Positions 54,233-64,000 of a DNA stretch of 64,000 nucleotides are shown in pieces. The stretch's first letter is position 1. Every line of letters starts with the position of its first letter. This DNA is from Larix kaempferi (taxonomy: Eukaryota; Streptophyta; Pinopsida; Pinales; Pinaceae). A program made the position numbers and the translations under genes. Below the pieces are notes generated by a model, which was not told the DNA's origin, searched no databases, and saw only the letters and a list, made by a program, of their open reading frames with translations. The stretch spans positions 19,579,001 to 19,643,000 of the forward strand of contig BSBM01000643.1 in NCBI GenBank assembly GCA_027924585.1, in the 5' to 3' direction.

Positions 54233-54976
54233 GCGGAACCACCTCTTCTGCACCTGCAAACTTCCCAGGATGATAACTTCATCATCCTTAATCCAAATTG
54301 GGCAAGTTTGGTACCGTTGGAAAGCTCTTAAAGAGCTCTATCCACTGGTATAATTACCCACTCCATATAAGGATTACAGACTTTTTATTTTCCACTAAAA
54401 ACATTTCCTATAACCTCCTCTAGGTGCCTTTAACCTTCTTCAAGAACTCTGTATGCCCTCTTCCCATGACCCACAGAGAGGTCATGAAGCACCACAAGGG
54501 AGTTCTAAATCCTTCCCTGTGTACAAGTGAAGCCATACAGTCCATCCACAAGGATAAGTAATGCATAAAAAACACATATGGTGAATGAAACTAAGTCTAA
54601 TCCATACATATAACACATGTAAAATTAACAATGCATTGAAATCATGCAACTGAATGAAGCATCCAACATGAACTCAGCCTTCTACTCGGCTTATACATAA
54701 TCTACCTATTGATAAAATTCATATAAACATTCATTCAATAACTTGAACATAAAAAAAATAGGCAAGACACATGAATATCATCACTTACACCACAGAAACA
54801 CTTATCTTTGAATCTTGAAGCTGCCCAAGCAACTGGCTAAGTGAGAGCAACATTCCACCCACCCTTAGGTCTATGTCCAGTTTGTATTATTTCAGTTGAG
54901 ATACCACCCCTGAGCTGGGCTATGTATCCACTAAGAAGGGATAATAGGCTCTCTCACAGTCAAGGTTCCATCCCAA

Positions 54977-55074
54977 TGCTAAGCCAACCTACAATTGGGT
55001 TTATCAAGCATACCCAGGAAAATACCCATGCTAAGCCAACCTGTAGTTGGGTTTATCAAGCATACAAGTGAAAC
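54977..55074 (+). repeat. 51-bp direct repeat
   Basis: ATGCTAAGCCAACCTRYARTTGGGTTTATCAAGCATAC occurs at 54977 and again at 55028, with the copies adjacent. Confidence 0.85.
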
Positions 55075-56128
55075 AAGAAGGATGGTGCTAGGCCAGTGAG
55101 CTCAACCAGAGAGCTGCAGGCATTTCAACACTCAGCATACATGGCACCCATAATACCTACCTCACCCAACACAAGGAAGACCCCCTTCTCTGCTACATAA
55201 TCCCTCAGGGCCCCTTCCCTTCCAGTGCTATTCAAGGTGGGCATAGAAAGGTCCAGCTGCTAGTTCTATAATATTACATCCTTCACTGGGTTTATCAATC
55301 AATCCAGCCCTAATTTTACCTTCTACCTATGTTAATCAAGTTGGGCTCTTCTCAGGGTTGCGGACTAAGCTCTATCCCACAACTCTACTCTCTGCAAATC
55401 AAATACAGGTATCCTCAAGGCTCCACTAAGCTTCTCATGCTTTGTAATTCGTCTCAGGGTTTTCTTTCATGGATTTCCCAAATAGATGAGACTTACATGT
55501 AAGGTTTCTATGGCCATTTGACTTTGTAACTTTGGATTACACAGAAATCATGATTTTTCCTTCCCTCTCCTCAATGGCTCGGCTCTGCAATGCGTGATGA
55601 ATGGAATGATTGAGTGACTCTCATTTCTTTGTCCACAATGGAATACTCATTGGTACGGTCGAATTCCTAGGTGGTAGCGTGTCCTAAGGATCAAGCAAAA
55701 CAAAGCCCTACCCTTCCATATGGATCGCAGGGCTGCTCCATACTCCATTGACTTCATGAGCCGATTTCTCAACTACCTTATGTAACATAATTAAATGTCA
55801 ACATGGGGATTCAAAGGGGTTCATAAATGGACAAGTGGCAGCATAGGCTCCCATCCCTTAACCCACTCACCTCTCCCTAGTGGATACACATGGCCCCCTT
55901 CTCATTGGTTGCCTCCTTAGCCATTTTTCTTGGTATTTCATTGCAATATTTAATAGTTACATGGATTATCAGAATTGTCAAATACTTTCCTTTGCAAATA
56001 AACCTAAGCATCCACTAGTGGGGCCTTGGCCTTGAGCTCCACACTAGGGAAAACACACACACATTACGTTTATACAATATTTACATTGAATCCAATATAA
56101 CCCTAAGGGTCAAAATGGGGACATTACA

Positions 56129-56133
56129 CCATT
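56129..56133 (+). repeat. right TSD of the solo LTR in LINE-B (CCATT)
   Basis: Second copy of the 5-bp duplication at 53777-53781. Confidence 0.85.
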
Positions 56134-57200
56134 GCTTGTCCTTCAAAGTGTTTCGATAATTTTGTTCCTATTTCTATTATGTCCTTTGCCTCCATTCTAG
56201 TATCTTTGATGAGGATAACTTAGAAATTTCCATTCTTAATGAGTTCCTCCATTTCATCTATTCATATTACTTCCCACCCCTTTGCAATTCCAAGAGACAA
56301 TGTTCATTACTTATCAGATTGGGGAGGAGGAGTGGGTCCAACAATAACTTCTAGTTTTTTATTCCTTGGAATTTTGGTTTGTGCATTAGTAAAGGCATTT
56401 TCTATGGCAATTTGAAACCTTGTTGATTTTTCATTTGGTGCCATATCTTCCCTTTTTTTCACTTGATGGATTTCACCCTTTCCTTTTAACCAACAATCAT
56501 TCTTCTCCCAAGTCTTTTATTTATTCTTCCTATTACTACCTTGTTTTTCTTCTTGTCATAATTTCACTTGGAGTTTCGTTGATTTGGGTTAGGGTTTTCT
56601 TTTTTCAAGGGATCATTTGGGAGCCATGTTATTTTATGATGATTTCTATTTATCTCCTCCAAAACTTGTTGGTCCTTAGAAACTACATTTTCTTCCTGCA
56701 TTTACCCCTCTTTCAGGAGTTTCTCCCCCATATGAATTTCATCTTCGACATGAGAGAGGGGTTGAAACTAGTTAGAATGTTGTGTTGGAATTTTAGCTTA
56801 CTTAGTGGCCCCTGCTAAATTTCCCAAAAAAAATATCCTTTCCTGACTTGCTACCATACATTATCATTCTTTTGAGGCTAATTGCGAGTATTTTCATGTT
56901 TGAAATTTCTTTCAAAATGGCCATATTCATGAAAGATATTACATGTAAAGGGAAGTTGTCCGTAATCTAGCTTCCAGATATGGGTTTGACCATCCATGGA
57001 TAGATTTATTACCTAAGGGAATCCCTTTTCTAGATCCACATCTATGAATTGTATGGCACATGTGAACATTTCTGACTTTGGCTCAGTTTGGTTTATGTAT
57101 TTCCCCAACGTGTTCCCAATAGATTTTAAATCCTCATAGCTCCAACAGCGAAAGGGTAGCTGTGATAGATGGATCCATATCGGAACTACAAAAGGAATAT
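56134..57200 (-). pseudogene. LINE-B: end of ORF1 and start of ORF2
   Basis: Minus-strand LINE fragment. From about 57190 to 56860 ORF1 is readable: PIWIHLSQLPFRCWSYEDLK, IGNTLGKYINQTEPKSEMFT, IDVDLEKGFP, YGQLPFTCNIFHEYGHFERN. This corresponds to the DUF4283 end and zinc knuckle of LINE-A ORF1, with the knuckle partly lost. A Lys/Asn/Pro-rich linker follows. ORF2 starts near 56307 with MNIVSWNCKGVGS, the first strand of the endonuclease, and is cut by the solo LTR at 56133. Stops and shifts are frequent. The 5' end is lost at an AT microsatellite near 57200. Confidence 0.75.
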
Positions 57201-57805
57201 ATATATATATTAGGGTTAAAATAAAGAGTCCATCAATTTAAATACATACCTCTTGATCCCACAAATTAAGCTTTGCTCTTAAATATTAGATCAATCTTCC
57301 TTTTTTCTCAAAAAGAAAGGCATAGCAATCCTTGCCTAAAAAATAATGAAACAAATTTCTTTTGATTAAGGGTTGTCGATTCTTTATGATGCATTATTCC
57401 ATGGCTCAAGGACATGGCCATAATCTAGTAAATCATTTAAAAATCCCTCTTTTAGACAAGGCAAGATATTTATACATTGAATTTGTTGTTGATTGCTTAA
57501 CCTTTGGAATGGAAACAAGATTCACAAATTTAGATGTAAGTTGAGTCATAATTTGAAGAGGGTGCTTTTTGGTATGTTGTGGGAAAATCTTTGAAATTTG
57601 TATCTTTAGAGGAGGTTGTGGCTAGAGTAAACCATGGATAATTTTAGGGGCTAAATTTAGCCCATGGGATAAATTAAGGAAGTTACAAAAATTTAGTGGG
57701 CTATTTTATTATATGGAAAGGGTTTCTTTAGTTGAAATATATTCGTCCAATATTTATTAGAAAATAAATAAATCCAAAATTAATAGCCTCCCATATATTA
57801 ATGAG

Positions 57806-57833
57806 AAAAAAAAAAAAAAAAAAAAAAAAAAAA
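57806..57833 (+). repeat. 28-base A run
   Basis: Uninterrupted poly(A) in an AT-rich context. It could be an old retrotransposon tail, but no LINE or SINE body is visible directly upstream. Confidence 0.8.
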
Positions 57834-59822
57834 CTATTTTTGCCCTAACAAAATCTCCCCCCATTCTAACTTTCACCCCTGATTTCTAAAGAGATTCTAG
57901 TGGAATCATTCATTTACCCCAAATTTTCAGTAATGGAGGATCCAAAGGGTTATTTTTCCCTCCATTTTCCCTGTAATTCAAGCATACGGTTGCACTAACT
58001 TGGATTTTTAGTCAATTTCATGTTGATAGCTTCTTTGAGCCCTCAATTTTTAGTATTGGAGGGAAATTCAAGGGCAATTTTGTCCTATATAACTACTGCA
58101 GTGATTCATGTCTCACCCACATTGGATTGCACTTGTAGGGTGAAGGTTCTAGTTTATGTGATTCCTTCATTTTTAGGTTTCTAGACATTTTAATCTTCGC
58201 ACAACATTTCCATTATCGAAAGCTCAGGTATTAAAAGGGCATATCACACATGCAATTTATCAGAGAATACAGACTCACATCATTCTTTTTATCCAATAAT
58301 TAACGCAATATGATTTTTATCATTCCTTTTATGATTTTTTATCCACAACTATAATAGATTATTATATTGTAAGTTTTCCTTTTATCATGGATGCTTTTTA
58401 AGGCCTGCTGAATTTTAGGGTGCTCTTGATTCTTAGGGATCATTCAATGTTGTTACGTTTTTTATGTATCCTAGGAGTATTGATTTTTTAAAGCATTATA
58501 GAGCTCAGAAGATATGATTTATTTTATTCCTTGTTGTGTTTAAACCATCGAATGACATTTATACATTGTCAATGGAAACTACTCTTGATGGAGAGATGCC
58601 ACATGGTTTTTATATATTTAAACTAAATTTGACCCAGTTGTTTAAGATATGCTTTTATTAGTATATTTCTCTACAATTATTATTTGACCTGAGGCATTCA
58701 TGAGAGTGTGTATGTTCATGTTTTTTGTCTTTTATTCTTGATGTTGGGACATTTATAATATAACTGAATGCACACTAATTATAATGGTGGGGCTATAGTG
58801 AAATGGTATTTATTTTAGCATTGTCATTCTTGTAGATTTGTCCAAAGCGTACTGATAGATTCTTTTATTTGTATTGAAAAGTTCGTGATTGGTAGATTTT
58901 TTTATTCATGTTTCCAAGTTCGGCATTTTTATATGTAACCTAAATTTGTTGGGTTTGGTATTTGTTTTACGGTATTTTGTTTTTAGTAAGGGTCATTCAG
59001 AAGTAAAATGTTTTTTGGTTCTTAGTTTTGATGTGTAATTGCTATCATCATCCAAAAATGGATCTAGTTATGTATGATGAATATATGATTTAGATGGAAC
59101 ACGATACTTCATTTTCATCATGATTGTATATAATATGTACAAGGAATGTTTGACCTTAAATGTAGACATTATGTTATTTGATATCTTGTCTTTTGCATTC
59201 ATTGAGGGTGCTAAACTAATTTTGCAACATTTTGCATGCTTTTGATCATTTCAAGGACATGGATACAAACACCACCTCAATTTATCCGAGAAAAAGTAGT
59301 CTTTAACAGATTAGTTCTAATGATATGTGTGATGATTCATTAATGTGCTTTATATTTCTGTTAGTGTATGTTCTTATTTCTAATAACCCTTGCAAGTTTC
59401 TAACTAACTCTAAAAAATCTAAATCAAATGACATAATTCAGATTTTGATTGTCAACAAAAGAAAGGAAAAAGTGGTATTTGTATCTATAAATAGATAAGT
59501 AGGTTATTTTTTTTCTTAGAGGGTAGCTTAAAAATGAGAGGTTTGGAAAATAAGCTAATTGGGAATTCATACACTATATTAAGGTTGTGGGTCTCGATAA
59601 GACTCCACGTTGTAGTAATGATTTGTGGGTGCCATAATCACTCCAGTGTAAAGTGCTCAAATATATCAGTTTGTTGATATGTCAAGAGTTGGGTCCCCAC
59701 ATGTCCATTGGACCATTAAGGAACGAGATAACAAGTGTAGTCCCCACTTTCCCTTAATCTAGTTATGAAATTGTGTTTCATCGACGCATTTAGTCGTGAG
59801 TGACCGAATATTGCTTGTGAAA

Positions 59823-59835
59823 TGTATAAATAAAT
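59823..59835 (+). promoter_or_regulatory. TATA box of a probable old LTR
   Basis: TGTATAAATAAAT followed by a C-rich CCCTCCCCTCC and CATTCATGCATTTG, resembling the core promoter of plant LTRs. LTR ends were not found. Confidence 0.4.
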
Positions 59836-59962
59836 CCCTCCCCTCCTCATTCATGCATTTGTTCATTCGAAAGTCTAGGAGTCGAGAGAGTCTACAGTTG
59901 AGCTCTAGAATATACTCTTTTATTGCACTACCTTAGTAATATGTAGAATCAAAAGTTGATTC

Positions 59963-60160
59963 TTCATGGAAAAATATTTACCAAGATGTTTCAAGGTTTT
60001 ATAATTCGATGAAATATTCACCAAGTTTTTACAATATTTTATAATTCAGTGAAATATTCGCTAAGATTTTACAACTTACAATTTAGTGAAAGATTCGCCA
60101 AGATTTTACAATATCTTATAATTTAGTGAAAGATTCGCCAAGGTTTTACAATTTTCTATA
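59963..60160 (+). repeat. ~40-bp tandem repeat, five copies
   Basis: Units near 59963, 60003, 60043, 60080 and 60120 of the form AATTYAGTGAAAGATTCGCC then AAGATTTTACAATATYTTAT. The last two are the most alike. Confidence 0.85.
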
Positions 60161-61449
60161 ATAGAAGGAATGATTATATGTCAAATTCTATATGTGTCAT
60201 AGGTGGATCTATATTACTAGAGAAAACTTCACTTAGATTTTACCAAACATTGATAGGAAAATAGAAGAAATATGAAGAAAATATGAAGCAGAACACAAGA
60301 GAAAAACACTCATGTGGATTGATATTCCATTGCATTATTATTCAACAACGTGTGTACAATATATATATATTCTCTCGAGAGACAAAATTGAGAGGCTTAG
60401 TGGCAAGTTGAGTAGCTCACATTAATGCTAGGCTTAGTGGAGTAATTCCCCCAATCTATTACATTGTGCCAAGTGTAACTCCTGTATTGGGCCATAATGA
60501 AGTCCAATGAACCTATGAGGACGTTAGTCTAGTCAATAAATGTGGATGGAATCATTATGAGGGAGAATTAGGTGGTTTAGGGCTTTGGTAGTGGCCATTA
60601 ATGAGCAATTTGACCAAATCTAGTGCATTAGCACCCTTAGTCCAACCTTATCCCATAAAACAGGGAATTGGTGTGCCTCCCTCATTAAATGCATTAAAAT
60701 GGGTGCTTTTGACTCCCAAGATTAAGGAAATAGGGCGCACTTGTGGACAAACTTGGCTATAATGACAAACCACTAGTCTAATATGTGGACAAACCCCCTA
60801 GACTAGGAACTATGAAGCCAAACCATGGAACAACTTACACTAAACACTTGGAACCTTATGCAAGGAATATTAACAAGGGTCTAGATGGGAATTATGGTCC
60901 AACATTAGACCAAAAAATATATATACATATTATATTATTGATAAAATAGCCTTCAAATTTTCCTATATATCAGGGAGAATCGCCCATTTATTATACATAT
61001 AAATTTTGGGGGAGTTATTAAAATTATCCCTGGAGTAAACACGAGCCTGGATCCATGCATAGGAGGGAAATTGAAGATGTAGAGGGGATATCAGTTAGGG
61101 TTTGTGCAGGGTTACTCGGGGTCACTTGCCATTTAAATTAAACCCATATATTTCCGTTAATTTTATTAGAGAGTAATTAATTAATTAATTGAGTCACAAA
61201 TGTGGAAATGATGGGAGGTGGGTTAATAGGTACATGATAGGGTTGAGTCAAGAATTTGGCCAATTATGTCATAGCATAATTTATCCTAGTTATGATAAAA
61301 TTGACAGTAAATGCACTCATATATGGTTGTGATTACCACTCAATACGTAGCTTTTGAAACACAAGAAATTTATAATTGTTAGATCAAAGAGCATCGCAAC
61401 ATTGGTTAATGATAATGTTAAAAAATAAATAACCAAGAACTGTATACAT

Positions 61450-62160
61450 AATATATAATGTGTATGCCCTGGTCCAATATGGAGAAAAAATAGACTTTTG
61501 GAAATCCTTTGAGGAGCTCAAAGATAAAAATTTAAACAATAGATCTATAGTGGTTGGAGACTTTAATACAATAATCTCTCAAAAAGAAAGGAAAGGGGGA
61601 TCTATTGGTAGAAACCAATTTGGCAAATGGATGGAAGATTTGATATCGAATTAGGATTTAACAGATGTTATTCCAAAAAAAAGGAAAGTTCACATGGACT
61701 AATAGAAGGGTTGGCCCACACCATATAGTAGCAAGGTTGGATAGGTTTTTGGTTTATGGTAGTTTGTTTTGGAAGATAATTATGTTTCTTCAAAAATACT
61801 TCCCTCATTAATATCTTATGACAATCCCATAGTTCTTAACTTCCAATCAATCGAAAATCTAAGCCCTATTCCATTTAGATTTAACCCCATTTGGATTCAA
61901 AACCCGACTGCTGTAGAAATAATTCAAAAAGCATGGAAAATCAAAGTCTTTGGAAAACAAAACTCGGGTCAATCAAGGTTTCCTTAAAAGAATGGGCAAA
62001 GAGATCATTCAAAACTCTTGAGAAGGAAAATACTAAGATTCAAACTTAGTTGGGAAATCTAAAAGTCGCCATGGAGAATTAAATATATCTAAATATTCTC
62101 TAACTGAGGAAGAAAATATTAGATTTCAATTGCATCAAATTCATAGCAATAAGAAGAAAC
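61450..62160 (+). pseudogene. LINE-C endonuclease remnant
   Basis: Reads NVYALVQYGEKIDFWKSFEE, SIVVGDFNTIISQKERKGGS and QFGKWMEDLI, then PIPFRFNPIWIQNPTA and KEWAKRSFKTLEKENTKIQ. This is the second half of the endonuclease and the linker of a plant LINE ORF2, closely matching LINE-A (IIVGDFNVTKAQKEKRGGN). There are stops and at least two frameshifts. Confidence 0.8.
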
Positions 62161-62569
62161 ATAGAGCGGGATGGGAGGAATGGGAGGGGTCCTCTTGGAT
62201 CCTAAGGGAAAAATAGTATAAACCTATGCCTGGGGACTGGGGAATAAGATGAACAATCAAGTAGAATGGCTAGCACTTCTGAAAGGAATAGAGATCACAA
62301 CTAATCTAAATCTCTTGAATCTACTAGTATTTGGAGACTTGAGAGTTGTGATACCAAAAATGAGAAATCCCATCAAGGAAGGACACTCATTTTGCAACAG
62401 AATTCAGAAGAGAATCATGTATGTCCTCCCCCAAAATAGAGTGGAGTTCTTGCACAACGGATATGAAAACAAGGAAAAGGATAACTTTAAGTCTAATCAA
62501 GGGGCCCAGATTGAACAAGGTAAGATTGTTATAGATTATCAACCCTCGTCCTCTTCCTGGATTCCATGA
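62161..62569 (+). pseudogene. LINE-C RNase H remnant
   Basis: Starts abruptly at GMGGMGGVLLDPKGKI, so the first catalytic Asp segment is missing. Then come YAWGLGNKMNNQVEWLALLK, LLVFGDLRVVIPKMRNPI and a tail ending SSSSWIP with TGA 62567-62569. The LINE-A equivalents are NSNNGVEWLTLIKGLEL and VVFGDSLLII. Part of it is open. Confidence 0.82.
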
Positions 62570-63751
62570 AATGTTTTGGTTTTGGCTTGATTACCTTCAC
62601 TTTCTTCCTAAGGAGTATAGATAACACACCCCCACTAGGGGCAATTGGGTCCTAAAGAAATTGCCTTAACCTTGCTTCGTTGCTTGGGGGAAGGTGTCCC
62701 CTCGTCTCTCTTTCTAATATCCTCACCATGTGGCAGAACAACCCACATGCAATGCCATGTGAGGGGGTGGTGGGTGCATTGGTTCTCATTGAATGCACCC
62801 ATACAAAACAAGCTAGATCTAGTCTAATCGTTATTAACGTTGGGAAGTCTCACACAAGCGTTCTCAAAGCCTCAGTTATGAATCTCCGGCATATGGAAAC
62901 CTCCCACAAATCAAGCTTCATAGAGGATTCTCTCTCTATTAATACATATCGTATCGAGCTAGTCCAGGATTTAAGCGTATCCACTCCAAGGTTGTTTGGG
63001 ACCCCCTGTGGAAACAATTCTCAATTGTTTGAAGCCTTAGTTCCTTGGGGAAAGAAGTAGGAACTCTTCCCCACTGAAAGCTCTGTTGAAATTGCTTCCT
63101 GGAGATAAATCTTCGCAAACTTCAGGGGGGATTTAGAATATTTCAAAAAAATGCTCAGGGTCATCCAAGAAGGAATCGGTGGATCTTACAGAAGATAACA
63201 TGGCTCACTAATGAGGCATGCTACAATAGTTGTAGACTAACATATATTGAGTAGTGAATTGATGACCTGGATGGAAACATGAAGGAGCATAAGGCAACGT
63301 CAGAGGAAATTCGCAAGGATCTTCAAAGGATTTTGATGCTACTCTAAGGTGGATATGACCATAATTCCCTTTTGTATGTTGCTCAACCAAACGAGGACAA
63401 TTTAGTCAATCATCCCCTATATGGACTATTTGGAAATTCCTTCCATGGACCCTATGCACAAGCTTGAAACAACATCGGTTTGGCCTTTTTTTGTTTCTTT
63501 TATAAATCTTTATGTTTTTATATGTTTTACTCTATAACCAATATGTAAGGATTTATAGTGCCCATAAAGGAATAGCATGTAGAAGGTTAGTTAGCAAGGT
63601 CTTTGTTCTATTGGAACTAGAAGGAAAAAATTTGGGATGGCTCTTGCAAGACTTGCAAAGTTATTTTCTTCCAATTTTTAAAATGTCTACTCATTGTAAA
63701 GTATGGTTGTGCTCAGCCTTCTAATATACAATACCTTTCAGTTTATGTTAT
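62570..63751 (+). pseudogene. LINE-C region after RNase H with possible ORF3 remnant
   Basis: About 1.2 kb between RNase H and poly(A). A 126-codon frame (62680-63060) has no known domain. Further on, stop-broken protein-like pieces are seen, including IDDLDGNMKEHKATSEEIRK (about 63255-63315), which is heptad-like and recalls the coiled-coil end of LINE-A ORF3. Similarity to LINE-A ORF3 is only suggestive. The last 300 bp are T-rich 3' UTR. Confidence 0.4.
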
Positions 63752-63759
63752 AAAAAAAA

Positions 63760-64000
63760 TGTAGAGGCTTAAGTCAAGAATCCTCTAGATGTAATCTAGA
63801 GAAATAAACATAGATTTATTCCCTAAGCAAGCTAAGGGGAGACAACACATAAATCAAGTCAAGGAAATAATAAACTCTTAAGAGAAAAAACTAATAGGTT
63901 TTGAGCAAATCAAGGTTCAATCTCAAGAGAATTTTATATGCTATATGCATAGGTAGGGAATTTTGACCTACAAGTGCAGTTCGAAATGAAGCAATGGGTG
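63760..64000. other. flank right of LINE-C, nothing recognised
   Basis: AT-rich sequence with no open frame of note. CCTCTAGATGTAATCTAGAG at 63782-63801 is a short inverted repeat. Confidence 0.5.

Larger units (their letters stand above)
53782..56128. mobile_element. solo LTR, about 2.35 kb, inside LINE-B
   Basis: Bounded by TGTCACGTCC and GGGGACATTACA, a related inverted pair (TGTMAYGTCC when both ends are read inward), with a CCATT TSD. LINE-B coding sequence resumes on the other side. No pol sequence lies inside, so it is a solo LTR. It carries a palindrome-containing repeat array (53892-54232) and a 51-bp duplication (54977-55074). Open frames inside are fortuitous. Confidence 0.82.
57201..61449. 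other. AT-rich intergenic or decayed DNA, no gene seen
   Basis: About 4.2 kb without supported coding sequence. It contains a 28-base A run (57806-57833), an LTR-like promoter (59823-59835) and a ~40-bp repeat array (59963-60160). Its general character (GTCCCCAC words, a TATA box, then a long T/A-rich stretch) suggests at least one old LTR around 59600-60250, but I could not fix borders. Confidence 0.5.
61450..63759 (+). mobile_element. LINE-C: truncated and internally deleted LINE
   Basis: Contains the second half of a LINE endonuclease, then jumps to RNase H, then about 1.2 kb more to a poly(A) (63752-63759). The RT and zf-RVT are missing. Sequence is related to LINE-A (VVGDFN, NGVEWL/NQVEWL). 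The 5' end is truncated. I did not find a convincing TSD. Confidence 0.8.

Noticed and set aside
53865-54331. Overlapping frames on both strands of the palindrome array
   Set aside because: They arise from the ~75-bp tandem repeats (Cys/Gly/Ile/Arg patterns) and not from a gene.
57806-57833. A run as the tail of a SINE or LINE
   Set aside because: No SINE promoter boxes or LINE coding sequence directly upstream, and no duplication around it.
61077-63767. ATGTAGAGG at 61077-61085 and 63759-63767 as TSD of LINE-C
   Set aside because: The 5' copy lies about 370 bp upstream of any LINE-like sequence, and nine bases in AT-rich DNA can match by chance.
1-64000. Host protein-coding genes with introns
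   Set aside because: Every coding stretch that I can name belongs to a retroelement. No exon series, start or stop context suggested a cellular gene.
1-64000. CRISPR array
   Set aside because: The short repeats seen (22, 32, 36, 40 bp) are tandem without unique spacers, and this is plant DNA.

Overview
The window looks like nuclear DNA of a seed plant with a large, retrotransposon-filled genome. The evidence is plant-type LTR retrotransposons with 5-bp target-site duplications (TSDs), a Tat-like Ty3/gypsy element with an extra RNase H, L1-type LINEs of plant domain order (DUF4283, zinc knuckle, endonuclease, RT, zf-RVT, RNase H), a copia gag with a coiled coil, and long AT-rich decayed stretches. 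A gymnosperm would fit, but this is only an inference. I see no host gene, tRNA or rRNA that I can support.

Layout. (1) 1-9199: the 3' part of a Ty3/gypsy element, E1 (RT-RNase H-integrase, a third ORF after integrase, and a ~2.9-kb 3' LTR). (2) 9200-33909: an older gypsy element, E2, whose 5' LTR was split by E1. Only the last 331 bp of that LTR lie in the window, and they match the last 331 bp of the complete 3' LTR at 32324-33909. E2 encodes gag, protease, a second gag-like block, RT, RNase H, integrase and a long ORF3. (3) 18754-31133: a young element, E3, inserted in E2 ORF3 with TSD ACGCT and nearly identical LTRs. E3 is non-autonomous: gag, protease and extra zinc knuckles run into a stub of RT, then straight into the integrase C-terminus. 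A separate intact RNase H ORF, tandem-repeat arrays and a captured 5' end of an unrelated chromovirus-like element follow. (4) 33910-44713: a minus-strand copia element. E2 sits in its gag. Its 5' LTR (35389-36022 plus 44085-44713) is split by LINE-A (36023-44065), which has a 19-bp TSD and poly(A), a third ORF after RNase H, and a solo LTR of its own (42278-42931, TSD TAGCA). (5) 44714-53600: decayed, mostly minus-strand remnants of unidentified LTR elements. (6) 53600-57200: a minus-strand LINE fragment, LINE-B, split by a 2.35-kb solo LTR (53782-56128, TSD CCATT). (7) 57200-61450: AT-rich DNA with an LTR-like promoter and tandem repeats but no genes. (8) 61450-63759: LINE-C, internally deleted from endonuclease to RNase H.

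How it fits together. The window is a stack of retrotransposons: copia took E2, E2 took E1 and E3, and E3 carries a piece of another element. LTR divergence agrees with this order (about 9% between E2 LTR ends, about 0.4% between E3 LTRs). Almost every older coding region carries premature stops and frameshifts. The stops in E2 pol are nearly all one C-to-T (or G-to-A) change from CAG, CGA or TGG, as expected from decay of methylated cytosines. The points of most biological interest are ORFs placed after the integrase or after the LINE RNase H (E1, E2, E3, LINE-A), and the chimeric make-up of the recently mobile E3.
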